Part shown: positions 42,246 through 51,081 of the stretch, piece after piece
How positions within the stretch are numbered: position 1 is the first letter of the stretch
How the letters are laid out: every line of letters starts with the position of its first letter
Source: an uncultured Fibrobacter sp.
GTDB taxonomy: Bacteria; Fibrobacterota; Fibrobacteria; Fibrobacterales; Fibrobacteraceae
DNA length: 64,000 bases
Assembly: GCA_900313675.1 (NCBI GenBank)
Contig: OMSO01000017.1
Span: 1-64,000 of the forward strand
Reading direction: 5' to 3'
Position numbers and translations under genes: made by a program
Notes under the pieces: generated by a model
What the model saw: the letters and a program-made list of their open reading frames with translations, nothing else
Told to the model about the DNA's origin: nothing
Databases searched by the model: none

Positions 42246-43523
42246 ATGATTTGGGTAAAATACATAGGATTTTCTGCACTGGCAATGCTAGTCGCTTGTT
42301 CCAACAATAACGACGTTGCTGGCTCTTCTCTTGAGACTGAAAACTCCATAGCCTTCCATGTAAAATTGGCCAATGGGGAGAACGCCTCCAAGGCGTACGT
42401 CATCATCCATGATTCAAAGTATTTCGCAGACGATGCTGATCTGAATTCTACCCAGCATCCTCAGACCGACGAAAACGGAATTTTGGAATTGGATTCCCTG
42501 CCCAGAGGCAATTACATCGTAGAAGTTCGCGGTCTCCAAGATGAGCAGGAACAAAAGGGAGCTACCTCTTTCGAAATCACTCAAGTCGATAATGACTCCG
42601 GCAAGGTAGTGACTGTACAAACAGGCATTCCCGCATCTTTTGAAGGCAAGGCCTACACGGACAAATACCCCGCCTGGGTCATGATTCGCGGTCTGGAATA
42701 CAAGGTTCCCGTAGACTCTCAGGGCAATTTTTCCTTCGAGTCACTCCCCGAAGGCTTGTTCGAATTCGTGCTAGTCCACTCGCAAACCAATAGCTCGGGG
42801 GCCACCGTTTCCCAGATTCTTACAGAGGAAGAATTTTGCGTAAGCTGCGGTGGTTCTGGATCTGTAGCCTTGGTCGACAAAACGGCTCCGCCCAAAGATA
42901 CCGTTTCTAAAGACACCGTAGCCGCGGATACCGCCGACACGGACACAATTCCTACGGACACGCTTATACACTTTATGTTCGATGATTTTGAAAACGCCCT
43001 TGAGAATGGAGAAATCAAGGAGTGGTACACCGCTTTCTCAAAATACGCTAGCGGAAGCCTCGAAATCACCGATACCTTAAGCGACCGCAAAGGCTATGTG
43101 GCCCATTTCATGTGTCAAAACGACTCCCTATACAACTGGACCCTGATGGGGCGTTACCTGGGTGGTGCCGTCGATATGAGCGAACTTGATTCCATTGTGT
43201 TCTGGGCCAAGGGAACTGTCGAAAACTACGTTTCCTTCTCCTTTGACATTATTGAATCCGATACCACCGCCGATATCCAGAGTGGTAAATCTTGGATGCA
43301 TATTCCCCTTACCGAGGAATGGACTCGCTACACGGTAACCCCGTCGAACCTTCTTTCCGTAGACAGCAACAACACCGGCGGAAATATCGGCTGGGATGCG
43401 GTCAAGGACAAGGTTACCAACCTTTCCATCTTTGGCGGAAAAGGTGGAGAGTTCTGGGTTGACGACATTGAAGTTTTCGGCATGGAAAGTTTTACACCGA
43501 AGGCTTCGTCCGTTAAAAATTAG
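42246..43523 (+). CDS. Lipoprotein with carboxypeptidase-regulatory-like and carbohydrate-binding-like domains, partner of the TIGR02147 gene
   Basis: 425 residues. The signal peptide ends in a lipobox (ALAMLVACSNNN). Residues ~35-200 contain two small beta domains of the regulatory-like type (AFHVKLANGENASKAYVIIH, then PASFEGKAYTDKYPAWVMIR). A threonine/aspartate linker with DTVSKDTVAADTADTDT-like repeats leads to a C-terminal beta-sandwich (~235-415; FDDFENALENGEIKEWYTAF, LDSIVFWAKGTVENYVSFSF, EFWVDDIEVFG) resembling CBM11/CIA30-type carbohydrate-binding domains. It is co-transcribed with the TIGR02147 regulator (31-base gap, AGGA-type ribosome binding site) and ends at a terminator. A surface glycan sensor or binder for the regulator is a reasonable guess, not shown. 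Confidence 0.7.
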   Translation: MIWVKYIGFSALAMLVACSNNNDVAGSSLETENSIAFHVKLANGENASKAYVIIHDSKYFADDADLNSTQHPQTDENGILELDSLPRGNYIVEVRGLQDEQEQKGATSFEITQVDNDSGKVVTVQTGIPASFEGKAYTDKYPAWVMIRGLEYKVPVDSQGNFSFESLPEGLFEFVLVHSQTNSSGATVSQILTEEEFCVSCGGSGSVALVDKTAPPKDTVSKDTVAADTADTDTIPTDTLIHFMFDDFENALENGEIKEWYTAFSKYASGSLEITDTLSDRKGYVAHFMCQNDSLYNWTLMGRYLGGAVDMSELDSIVFWAKGTVENYVSFSFDIIESDTTADIQSGKSWMHIPLTEEWTRYTVTPSNLLSVDSNNTGGNIGWDAVKDKVTNLSIFGGKGGEFWVDDIEVFGMESFTPKASSVKN

Positions 43524-43534
43524 ATACACTATTA

Positions 43535-43549
43535 TTGATAATTTGTCCA
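43535..43549. promoter_or_regulatory. Putative xylan-regulon operator, site 2 (GH43-GH30-CE1-CE6 operon)
   Basis: TTGATAATTTGTCCA keeps the 7-1-7 inverted repeat with one central-class change and one mismatch. It lies 85 bases before the first GH43 gene. Confidence 0.6.
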
Positions 43550-43552
43550 CGG

Positions 43553-43579
43553 GAAATGTCGCTTCTGGCGGCATTTTTT
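43553..43579 (+). terminator. Terminator of the regulator-lipoprotein operon
   Basis: AAATGTCGC-TTCTG-GCGGCATTT (one G-U pair) followed by TTTTTG, about 30 bases after the lipoprotein stop. Transcription of the GH43 operon must start downstream of it. Confidence 0.6.
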
Positions 43580-43634
43580 GCTTTTAAGAGCCTAGATTTA
43601 ATGTTGGGATTAAAGGATTTTTCAAGGAGTCACC

Positions 43635-45905
43635 ATGGGTGTAAAAAATCTCGCCAACACATCAATTTCTACACTGTTCACAATCGCCGGGTTAACATCT
43701 TTTGCCTTAGCAGACAACCCTATTTCCACTTACCATTACCTGGCAGATCCCGGTGCGGCTGCCGACGACGAATATTTTTACATCATTACTGACTCCGACG
43801 ATCCGGCTCCATTTAACGCAACCGGTTACTCCATCAAGGCCCTCTATGGTTTCCGCAGTAAGGACATGCAAAACTGGACCGACTTCGGCATTATTTATGA
43901 TGCCAGGGAAGTCGAAGGAATCGGAAATATCTGGGCGTCGGGAATTGCGGTTCATGATGGTACTCTTTATATCGTTTTCCCTGATGGCGGTGGCGGCGGC
44001 GTTGGCTACATCAAGGCTCCGTCCATTGAAGGTCCGTGGACCAATGCTGTGGGTAGAGGCAGCGATAAGCTGGTTGGCGGCAGAAACGGCCTTATCGGCT
44101 GTGATGGCGTTGCCTGGTGCTTTGACCCGGGTATCTTTATCGATGACGACGGCACGACTTACGTGACATGGGGCGGTGGCGAAAACGACAACCGTCCTAA
44201 TACGGATAACTTCGACATCGTCAAGCTGAACGACGCAAAGGATGCCCCGGTAGGCAACGGTGCTCATGTGAAGGTAAACGGCTTGCAAACTCGTAAGATG
44301 CTTGAAGCTTCTTATATTCACAAACACAAAGGAACCTACTATTTTTCGTACAGCACTGGCTGGCAGCAGGGAGCTCCGACGATTGACTATGGCATGTCCG
44401 ACAACGTGATGGGCCCGTATACTTGGAAGGGAACTATCCTTGGCGACCCGAGCATAAATGGTCACAGTGTCAACGGCAACAACAACCACCATGGCATTGC
44501 CGAATTCAAGGGACATTCTTATGTAGTGTACCATGACCGGCGTATTGCCAAGGGACACAACGGACTGGAAATTATCCCAGCCGATGATGGCCAATCGAAG
44601 CCGAATGAAGGATACCACCGCAGCGTTTCCGTGGATGAAATGTTCTACAACAGCAACGGTACGATTCAAACTGTTAAGGTGACCGACGAAGGCCCTCAAC
44701 AGATTGAGAATTTTGACCCCTACGATTGGTACCCGGCTCTCACCAGTTCCAAGCAGAAAGGAATTCGCAGCCGTTCCAACTTCGTTCTAGGCAAGGCCGC
44801 CGAGACATTCCTGCTTCCGCTTTCTACCAAGGAATCCTGGATTCGTGTTTCTGGCGTTGACTTCGGAACTGCCGCGACGGGCTTCACGGTAGAGGCGGCG
44901 AGCATTGCCGACGGCAACAAGATTGAAATCCGCACAGGTTCTGCTACAGGAACTCTGGCTGGCACCTGCACGCTCCAGAAAACCGCAAACAAGAATACAT
45001 TTGTTGAAAATTCTTGCGAAGTATCCGGACTTAAAGGCATCGTAGAACAACTCTTCTTGGTGTTCAAGGGCAATCAGGATTCTACCATGGCCATCAAGGC
45101 CTGGGGCTTTGAAGGTAGCGGCACCACACCGCCCGAACCACAAAAACCATTCAAGGGAACGGCCTGGGAAATTCCTGGCAAAATTGAAATGGAAGATTTT
45201 GACATTCCCGGAACGGGGCGTGGCGCTGGGCTGGATTCATACTCTGACAACGATTCCGAAGATCATGGAGCCGAAAGCAACGATGGCGTAAGTTACCGCG
45301 AAGGTACCGGCGTAGATATCTACAAAAAGGCGACCGGATACATTGTCGGTTACAACCAAGCCGGAGAATGGCTGGAATATACCGTAAACATTAAAGAGGC
45401 TGGTGATTACACCATGTTTGCTGCAGTGGCATCGGCCAACAACACATCTAGTTTCAAATTATCCATCGACGGCAACGACATTACCGAAGAAATTGCAGTT
45501 CCGCAAGCAACTTCTGGAGAAGAAAACTACGACGATTACAATAAGGTTTCCACAAACGTGACTCTTCCGGCGGGCGAACACATCCTTCGCTTTACCGTAA
45601 CCGGAGACTGGATGGACATTGACTATATCAACTTCGAATCCGGCAAGGACGCCGAAGACTCGAAGCCTATCGGCTATGTTGACGCCTTGCACAGCACTGG
45701 AAAAATGAACTATTCGCAGGCAACCCATTTCGATGTATTCAGCATAAACGGTAAGAAAGTTGCGTCATTTACAGCCCACAGTTTTGCGGAAGCAACAAAA
45801 CTTTGGCAAGACGGTCTTGTAAAGGGTTCCGAAAACAGTATCGGCATTTGCCTCATCCGTAACCGTAGTAACGGCATGGTTGCAAAAGTCCGCACAAAGC
45901 GCTAA
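43635..45905 (+). CDS. GH43 arabinofuranosidase/xylosidase-type enzyme with two CBM6-like modules and C-terminal sorting-like domain
   Basis: 756 residues; AAGGAG upstream. A signal peptide (~1-26) is followed by the GH43 five-bladed propeller (~27-345). The general-base aspartate is likely in HYLADPGAA, the pKa-tuning aspartate in CFDPGIFIDDDGTTYVTWGG and the acid glutamate in MLEASYIHKHKGTYYF. Residues ~360-495 form one CBM6 (VSGVDFGTAATGFTVEAAS, KIEIRTGS). After the linker TTPPEPQKP comes a second CBM6 (IPGKIEMEDFDIPGTGRG, IVGYNQAGEWLEYTVNIKEA, WMDIDYINFES). The end (HFDVFSINGKKVASF and later GICLIRNRSNGMVAKV) is the sorting-like domain shared along the cluster. The layout matches the GH43-CBM6 arabinoxylan enzyme known from F. 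succinogenes S85. It likely removes arabinose from xylan outside the cell. Confidence 0.87.
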   Translation: MGVKNLANTSISTLFTIAGLTSFALADNPISTYHYLADPGAAADDEYFYIITDSDDPAPFNATGYSIKALYGFRSKDMQNWTDFGIIYDAREVEGIGNIWASGIAVHDGTLYIVFPDGGGGGVGYIKAPSIEGPWTNAVGRGSDKLVGGRNGLIGCDGVAWCFDPGIFIDDDGTTYVTWGGGENDNRPNTDNFDIVKLNDAKDAPVGNGAHVKVNGLQTRKMLEASYIHKHKGTYYFSYSTGWQQGAPTIDYGMSDNVMGPYTWKGTILGDPSINGHSVNGNNNHHGIAEFKGHSYVVYHDRRIAKGHNGLEIIPADDGQSKPNEGYHRSVSVDEMFYNSNGTIQTVKVTDEGPQQIENFDPYDWYPALTSSKQKGIRSRSNFVLGKAAETFLLPLSTKESWIRVSGVDFGTAATGFTVEAASIADGNKIEIRTGSATGTLAGTCTLQKTANKNTFVENSCEVSGLKGIVEQLFLVFKGNQDSTMAIKAWGFEGSGTTPPEPQKPFKGTAWEIPGKIEMEDFDIPGTGRGAGLDSYSDNDSEDHGAESNDGVSYREGTGVDIYKKATGYIVGYNQAGEWLEYTVNIKEAGDYTMFAAVASANNTSSFKLSIDGNDITEEIAVPQATSGEENYDDYNKVSTNVTLPAGEHILRFTVTGDWMDIDYINFESGKDAEDSKPIGYVDALHSTGKMNYSQATHFDVFSINGKKVASFTAHSFAEATKLWQDGLVKGSENSIGICLIRNRSNGMVAKVRTKR

Positions 45906-45923
45906 AAATTTGGGATGGGAAAT

Positions 45924-48047
45924 ATGAGGATCAAAAAAACAATCAAGGGTGCGGCCATAGCGTTAGGGGTCCTGGGTGTTGCAGGAATCGTCTCGGCCTC
46001 TACCGTCAACGTGGACCTAGATGAAGAACACCAGGTTATCCGCGGGTTTGGCGGCATGGTGCACAACACTTGGCAAGGCGGTCAAGGTCTTTCTGAAGCC
46101 GACGCGAAACTGGCTTTTGGTACGGGCGATGGACAAATTGGTCTAAATACGCTCCGCATTCCTGTAAATCAAAACTCCAATGATTTTAATAAAGAAGTAC
46201 AGGCGGCTAAATACGCAAAGGCTGTTGCCGGTAAAGACTTTATCCTTTTTGCTACTCCATGGACATCGCCCTATGCAACTGGTGGTGGTGCCCATGTCAG
46301 TTCCGCTAATTACCAGAAATATACGGATCACTTAAATAGCTTTGCCGAATACATGAAAAACCAGGGTGTCCCCCTATATGCCATCAGTTTTCAAAACGAA
46401 CCGGACTACTGCCATAACTGGGCATGTATGACCGCCGATGAAATTTATAATTATACCAAGGGCTACGCCGACCAACTACGTAAACACGGAACCAAAGTCA
46501 TTTCAGCAGAATCCTTTGCTTACCAAAAAAATCAATACGACAAAGTACTACAAGACGGCACAGCACTCAAGAACTGGGACATACTTGGCGCCCATTTTTA
46601 CGCCAGCAGTGCAAAGGCTAAAGATAATTTCTTTCAATATGACTTGGCTGACCAGAAAAAAGTAGAACGCTGGATGACGGAACACTACACCGAAAGCCAG
46701 GGCAGCGGCAACGACTGGCGCGAAATGCGATGGACCGGAGATCAGGCAAACCCCAATGTGTATGATACCGTTCGCGCCATGGATGTTGGCTATGAAATCC
46801 ATCGCGGTTTGGCTATCGGTAATTTTAGTCAATACACGTGGTGGTATATCAAGCGCTGCTATGGTTTGATTATGGCAGCGAATACCAATACGTCTTCTCC
46901 TCATCCGGTTTCAATTCCGCAGGGTGAAATCAACAAGGTTTCCAAACGCGGCTACGTTCTTTCTCAATACGCCCGCTTTGTGCGCCCCGGGGCTATCCGC
47001 GTGGGGGCAACCATCAACCCGGAACCGGAAGTGTACGCAAGTGCTTACAAGAGTGCCGGTGGAGACAGCGTGATTGTGGTATTGGTCAATAGAGACTACG
47101 GTCACAACAAAACAGTAACAGTCAATGTTCCTGGAGCAAACATTGAAACCTTCCACATGTACACCACTAGCGAAGCCAAAAACGCTCAATACGAGGGAGA
47201 GGTCGAAGTAAAGAATGGTTCTGTAACCATCACCATGGATGCAGGCAATACGAGCAACAAGGATTGCATTGTCACACTCGTTGGTGTGGGACCGCAAATT
47301 AAAGTCCCTAGGGAACCTTTCGGTGGGACCGCCGTTGAATTGCCTGCAAAAATTGAAGTTGAAAACTTTGACGTACCGGGTGTAGGTTCTGGAAACAAGA
47401 CCTACTACGACACCGAATCCGAAAAAAAGGGCGACGCCGACTACCGTAACGATTTAGGCGTAGACATTGTAATGGGAGGCTCCGGCATGGCCATCGGATA
47501 CACCAACGAAGGTGAATGGCTTGAATATACCGTTAACGTGGCCACCGCAGGCAAGTATAAGCTCACCCTCAATGCCGCCTCGGGATCAACAACTTCTAGC
47601 GTCCAGTTCCTCGCTGACGGCAACGCCATTACCGACGTTATTGCAATTCCCCAGACAGCCGAAAATGACTGGAGCGTATACCAGGAGATCGAAGGAGGTG
47701 ATGTGGAACTCGAGGCGGGAACCCATATCATCCGTCTCGCCATCACGGGAAGCTACGTAAATCTGGACTGGTTCATGCTGCAGGCCTATGACGCCGAAGG
47801 GTCTGTTGTCAAGGAAGTCATGGCCATTGCCGGCAAAGATTTGCATCTTGATGCACCCACAAGCGCCACCTACGATGTCTTTGACCTGAGTGGTAAAAAA
47901 ATGGCAACCTTTACCGCGAGAAACATGACGGAAGCAATCCAATTATGGAAAAACGGCTCCATTACGGGCAATATGAAAACAACAGGTATAAACCTAATCC
48001 GTTGCCGAACAAACGGAAGGGTTGCAAAAGTTCACACAAATTACTAA
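45924..48047 (+). CDS. GH30 xylanase-type enzyme with CBM6 and sorting-like domain
   Basis: 707 residues from ATG 45924 (MRIKKTIKGAAIALGVLGVA; GGGATGGG upstream); an ATG nine bases earlier is possible. A signal peptide precedes the GH30 barrel and side beta-domain (~25-460): VIRGFGGMVHNTWQGG, acid/base glutamate in SFQNEPDYCHN, nucleophile glutamate in WMTEHYTES, then RPGAIRVGATI. The resemblance is to GH30 glucurono-/endoxylanases of subfamily 8 type, though the subfamily needs an alignment. CBM6 follows (~470-620: LPAKIEVENFDVPGVG, MAIGYTNEGEWLEYTVN, YVNLDWFML), then the C-terminal domain (YDVFDLSGKKMATF, LIRCRTNGRVAKVH). It starts 18 bases after the GH43 stop, in the same operon. Confidence 0.87.
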   Translation: MRIKKTIKGAAIALGVLGVAGIVSASTVNVDLDEEHQVIRGFGGMVHNTWQGGQGLSEADAKLAFGTGDGQIGLNTLRIPVNQNSNDFNKEVQAAKYAKAVAGKDFILFATPWTSPYATGGGAHVSSANYQKYTDHLNSFAEYMKNQGVPLYAISFQNEPDYCHNWACMTADEIYNYTKGYADQLRKHGTKVISAESFAYQKNQYDKVLQDGTALKNWDILGAHFYASSAKAKDNFFQYDLADQKKVERWMTEHYTESQGSGNDWREMRWTGDQANPNVYDTVRAMDVGYEIHRGLAIGNFSQYTWWYIKRCYGLIMAANTNTSSPHPVSIPQGEINKVSKRGYVLSQYARFVRPGAIRVGATINPEPEVYASAYKSAGGDSVIVVLVNRDYGHNKTVTVNVPGANIETFHMYTTSEAKNAQYEGEVEVKNGSVTITMDAGNTSNKDCIVTLVGVGPQIKVPREPFGGTAVELPAKIEVENFDVPGVGSGNKTYYDTESEKKGDADYRNDLGVDIVMGGSGMAIGYTNEGEWLEYTVNVATAGKYKLTLNAASGSTTSSVQFLADGNAITDVIAIPQTAENDWSVYQEIEGGDVELEAGTHIIRLAITGSYVNLDWFMLQAYDAEGSVVKEVMAIAGKDLHLDAPTSATYDVFDLSGKKMATFTARNMTEAIQLWKNGSITGNMKTTGINLIRCRTNGRVAKVHTNY

Positions 48048-48061
48048 ACTAAAAATGGGGA

Positions 48062-48081
48062 TGATGATAGGGGTATCATCA
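48062..48081 (+). other. Hairpin between the GH30 and CE1 genes
   Basis: TGATGATA-GGGG-TATCATCA, a perfect 8-bp stem 14 bases before the CE1 ATG and adjoining its ribosome binding site. It has no T-tract, so it may be a processing or mRNA-stability site. Confidence 0.4.
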
Positions 48082-48095
48082 AAAGGGAGTGTCAA

Positions 48096-49271
48096 ATGCA
48101 CAACAAGATCATCAATGCCCTAGCCTTAACCGGTATTTTCGTGCTGGTAGGCTGTTCAGACAGTTCTTCAGACCCGACGAACCTGCTCGGAAACCTGGAT
48201 AACCCAGAAATTTCTTCTAACTCCGAAGGTGAAGAAATCCCACCCGCCGGAGAACCCGATATTACCAGTTCGGAGACCTCTACCCTACCCGGCGAAAGTT
48301 CTCCTTCCGAAGAAAATACACAGCCTGGTGGTTTCTCTTCGGCAACAGGCGAGAATACCGAACCGGATAATACCACGTCTTCGGACAGTGGTTCACAGCA
48401 AACAACTTCGTCTGAATCCGCCCAGGAGCAGACTTATGCCTTTGGGTGGGCCAAAGGCAACGATCCCGTGCCAACAAAGGGCTGCGGGAAAGACCTGCGA
48501 TTGCCGAAATCAGGTGATTTCCAATTCTCCTGGAATTTCAAGGGAAAAAATGAATCCCGAAAAATCTATATCGACATTCCAGACAATTATGACAAAAATA
48601 AGCCATACCGTCTTGTTTTCGGAATGCAGTGCATGAACGGTTCAGGTTCAAATGTCGCTAAAAATGAGAAATACTACGGACTTATGCCCCTTGACAACGG
48701 TAAAACGACTATTTTCGTAGCTCCGGACGGTCAGTGCTTTAGCAACAATTGCCCGCCTTGGGGAGAAACCGATTATACCATGTTCGATGAACTGCTGGCC
48801 AAGCTTCAAAACGAACTTTGCATAGACTCATCGAGAGTATTCTCTACCGGTTTCAGCTATGGCTCCATGTTCACCAACGGACTTTCCAGAAACCACCAGC
48901 ATGTCCTCCGTGGCGTTGCCGTCTATGAAACAGCAGATATCAATATCTGGTTGCCTGAAGTAGAAAACAAGCCCATCGCCTGGATGGGTGTACACGGCAT
49001 GAACGATGGACTTTGCAAGCCCGAAATGGGTAAATCCGCTCGCAATACAGCCCTTAAAAACGCAAGCGCCGAAGGAAAAGACGCCACTTTAGAACAACCT
49101 GAAGAATCTTATAGTTCACAGCACAAATGCTACGACTATAAAGACGTAGACGAACGTTTCCCGGTCCGTTGGTGCACTGATGACGCAGGACATATCTGGG
49201 ATCATAAGGACCCCGGTCAATGGAATTCCTGGGTCCCTGCTGCCACATGGGATTTTATTACACAATTCTAA
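48096..49271 (+). CDS. CE1-type esterase lipoprotein (feruloyl/acetyl esterase-like)
   Basis: 391 residues. The lipobox (GIFVLVGCSDSS) marks a lipoprotein, followed by a ~95-residue Ser/Thr/Glu/Pro-rich linker. The alpha/beta-hydrolase domain (~115-391) is of the CE1/polyhydroxybutyrate-depolymerase type: SRKIYIDIPDNYDKNKPYRL, the nucleophile serine in FSTGFSYGSMFTNG and the likely catalytic histidine in CTDDAGHIWDHKDP. In a xylan cluster it most likely releases ferulate or acetate from arabinoxylan. Unlike its neighbours it has neither CBM6 nor the C-terminal sorting-like domain; it is lipid-anchored instead. GGGAG ribosome binding site. It lies in the same operon as GH43, GH30 and CE6. Confidence 0.82.
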   Translation: MHNKIINALALTGIFVLVGCSDSSSDPTNLLGNLDNPEISSNSEGEEIPPAGEPDITSSETSTLPGESSPSEENTQPGGFSSATGENTEPDNTTSSDSGSQQTTSSESAQEQTYAFGWAKGNDPVPTKGCGKDLRLPKSGDFQFSWNFKGKNESRKIYIDIPDNYDKNKPYRLVFGMQCMNGSGSNVAKNEKYYGLMPLDNGKTTIFVAPDGQCFSNNCPPWGETDYTMFDELLAKLQNELCIDSSRVFSTGFSYGSMFTNGLSRNHQHVLRGVAVYETADINIWLPEVENKPIAWMGVHGMNDGLCKPEMGKSARNTALKNASAEGKDATLEQPEESYSSQHKCYDYKDVDERFPVRWCTDDAGHIWDHKDPGQWNSWVPAATWDFITQF

Positions 49272-49286
49272 AAACGGGCAATATAA

Positions 49287-50891
49287 ATGAATATACGATT
49301 TGCTAGTCTCATTTTGGCACTGCCCCTGCTGTTGTTGGCCGCTCCCGACCCCAACTTCCATATCTACATTGCCTACGGGCAGAGCAACATGGCTGGCGCA
49401 GGCGATATTCGGAATGGAATTGACAATGTGGAGCACCCGCGCTACAAAATGTTCGCCACAACGGGGTGCGCAGGGCTTGGCCGCCCGACCTTGTACGAGG
49501 TCTACCCCGCTATTCCCCCGATGTTCCACTGTGGCGAAGGACTTTCGGTAGCCGACTGGTTTGGTCGCGCCATGGCGGATGCCCTCCCCGATGTAACGGT
49601 CGGCATTATTCCCGTTGCTGTAGGTGGAACGAAGATTGAACTATTTGATAAAGACAAATACGCCCAATATTTAAATTCCCTACCTCTCCCAAACGATCAA
49701 TACTTGATTAATTGGGCCAAGGATTATGGCTCCGACGGCAATGCACACGCCCGTATTGTGGAAACCGCCAAAAAAGCCATGGAATTGGGAGTTATCAAGG
49801 GCTTCATCTTCCACCAAGGCGAATCCGGCTCCATGAATGGCAACAACTGGCAAGCCGAAGTCAAAAAGACCCGTGATGACATTCTAGAAGCCTTGGGGCT
49901 AAGTTCCGACACGGTTCCGTTCCTTGCCGGGGGACTAGAGGAACAAGACGCAGGCGGATGCTGCTGGTCCTTTTCAAGGAACAATATCAAGACTCTCCCC
50001 AACGTGATGGACAATACTTATTTCGTGAGTTCCGACGGACTTTCAGGTAACGGCAAAGACTCCTACCACTTCAGCAGTGCATCATACCAGGAGTTTGGAA
50101 AGCGCTATGCCGATGAAATGCTCAAGCACATAAAACTCGGCCCAGTTGTTCTTGTACCACGTACTCCCTATGGCGAAAACATCGTCAATATTCCTGGTAA
50201 AATCGAGGCCGAAAATTTCGATGTTCCAGGCACGGGAGCTGCAAACAAAACCTTCAGTGATACGGATTCGGAAAACCGGGGAAAAAGCACCTACCGTGCA
50301 GACGACGCCCCATCTGCCGACCTTTACGACAAGGCAGCCGGAGTCATTCTTGGCTACAACCAGGAAGGGGAATGGTTTGAATATTCCGTAAACATCAAGG
50401 AAGCCGGTGACTACACCATGTTTGCTTCGGTGGCGACAGACAATTCGACCTCCGGTTTTTCGCTGTCCCTAGATGGCGAAACCATTGTCGAAAATATTCC
50501 CACAAGCGGGACCAGTTTCGACTCCTTTGACTTTGTCAAGGCAAACGTAACACTCCCGGAGGGCGAACATATCCTCCGCATGACAGTGACCGGTTCTTGG
50601 TTCGACATAGACTACTTCACCTTCGTCAAAGGCAAGGATGCAACGGACCCTGAAGCCTACAAAACACAAGAACCCGAATCATTTACCGCACTGAAACTAG
50701 TAAACAATGCAGAAACTACATTCTTCCTCTTTGACTTGCAAGGGAAACAGGTAGCTCGGTTCAATGCCCACGGCATGGACTCAGCAATCCGCATAGTTCA
50801 AGAAGGTATGGGAAACCTCCGCCAGGGAGTTTACCTGCTGCGCCACAAAGGGCCCGCTGCGATTCAACAAAAGATCGTATACAAAAAATAA
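49287..50891 (+). CDS. CE6 acetylxylan esterase with CBM6 and sorting-like domain
   Basis: 534 residues. A signal peptide (~1-19, MNIRFASLILALPLLLLAA) is followed by the CE6/SGNH domain (~20-285): nucleophile serine in IAYGQSNMAGAGD, GIIPVAVGGTKIE, the FIFHQGESG block and the catalytic His in DSYHFSSASYQEFGK. The CBM6 spans ~300-460 (IPGKIEAENFDVPGTG, VILGYNQEGEWFEYSVN, WFDIDYFTF), and the end is FFLFDLQGKQVARF then GVYLLRHKGPAAIQQKIV. CE6-CBM6 acetylxylan esterases are known from F. succinogenes. It removes acetyl groups so that xylanases can reach the backbone. Last gene of the first operon; the terminator at 50962-50990 follows. Confidence 0.9.
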   Translation: MNIRFASLILALPLLLLAAPDPNFHIYIAYGQSNMAGAGDIRNGIDNVEHPRYKMFATTGCAGLGRPTLYEVYPAIPPMFHCGEGLSVADWFGRAMADALPDVTVGIIPVAVGGTKIELFDKDKYAQYLNSLPLPNDQYLINWAKDYGSDGNAHARIVETAKKAMELGVIKGFIFHQGESGSMNGNNWQAEVKKTRDDILEALGLSSDTVPFLAGGLEEQDAGGCCWSFSRNNIKTLPNVMDNTYFVSSDGLSGNGKDSYHFSSASYQEFGKRYADEMLKHIKLGPVVLVPRTPYGENIVNIPGKIEAENFDVPGTGAANKTFSDTDSENRGKSTYRADDAPSADLYDKAAGVILGYNQEGEWFEYSVNIKEAGDYTMFASVATDNSTSGFSLSLDGETIVENIPTSGTSFDSFDFVKANVTLPEGEHILRMTVTGSWFDIDYFTFVKGKDATDPEAYKTQEPESFTALKLVNNAETTFFLFDLQGKQVARFNAHGMDSAIRIVQEGMGNLRQGVYLLRHKGPAAIQQKIVYKK

Positions 50892-50961
50892 CACAAAACC
50901 CGTAACTAGACAAAATCATCCCCACATGATGTACAAAGAAGGAGACGTCATGCGGGGTATC

Positions 50962-50990
50962 GCCCTTGACAATTTGTCAAGGGCATTTTT
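50962..50990 (+). terminator. Terminator hairpin containing putative operator site 3
   Basis: GCCCTTGACAA pairs with TTGTCAAGGGC, followed by ATTTTTGCTTTTT. The stem contains TTGACAATTTGTCAA (50966-50980), a perfectly symmetrical version of the cluster's inverted repeat, so it may both end the CE6 transcript and bind the regulator for the next operon. Confidence 0.6.
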
Positions 50991-51008
50991 GCTTTTTGGG
51001 GTCAAAAC

Positions 51009-51030
51009 ACCCTCTTTGGAGGGTATTTTT
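51009..51030 (+). terminator. Second terminator-like hairpin before the GH43-GH27 operon
   Basis: ACCCTC-TTTG-GAGGGT followed by ATTTTTA. It could be a weak terminator or a leader attenuator, depending on where the next transcript starts. Confidence 0.45.
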
Positions 51031-51034
51031 ATGC

Positions 51035-51049
51035 TGGACAATTTATCAG
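51035..51049. promoter_or_regulatory. Putative xylan-regulon operator, site 4 (GH43-GH27 operon)
   Basis: TGGACAATTTATCAG matches 13 of 15 positions of site 1. It lies 32 bases before the GH43 ATG, near the probable transcription start, in addition to site 3 at 50966-50980. Confidence 0.5.
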
Positions 51050-51081
51050 AGCAGGGTGTACCCTGGTCTGGGAGAAAAAAA

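Noticed and set aside
50926..51081. A 52-residue N-terminal extension of the second GH43
   Set aside because: It runs through two hairpins and two operator-like sites, and the signal peptide and ribosome binding site point to ATG 51082.
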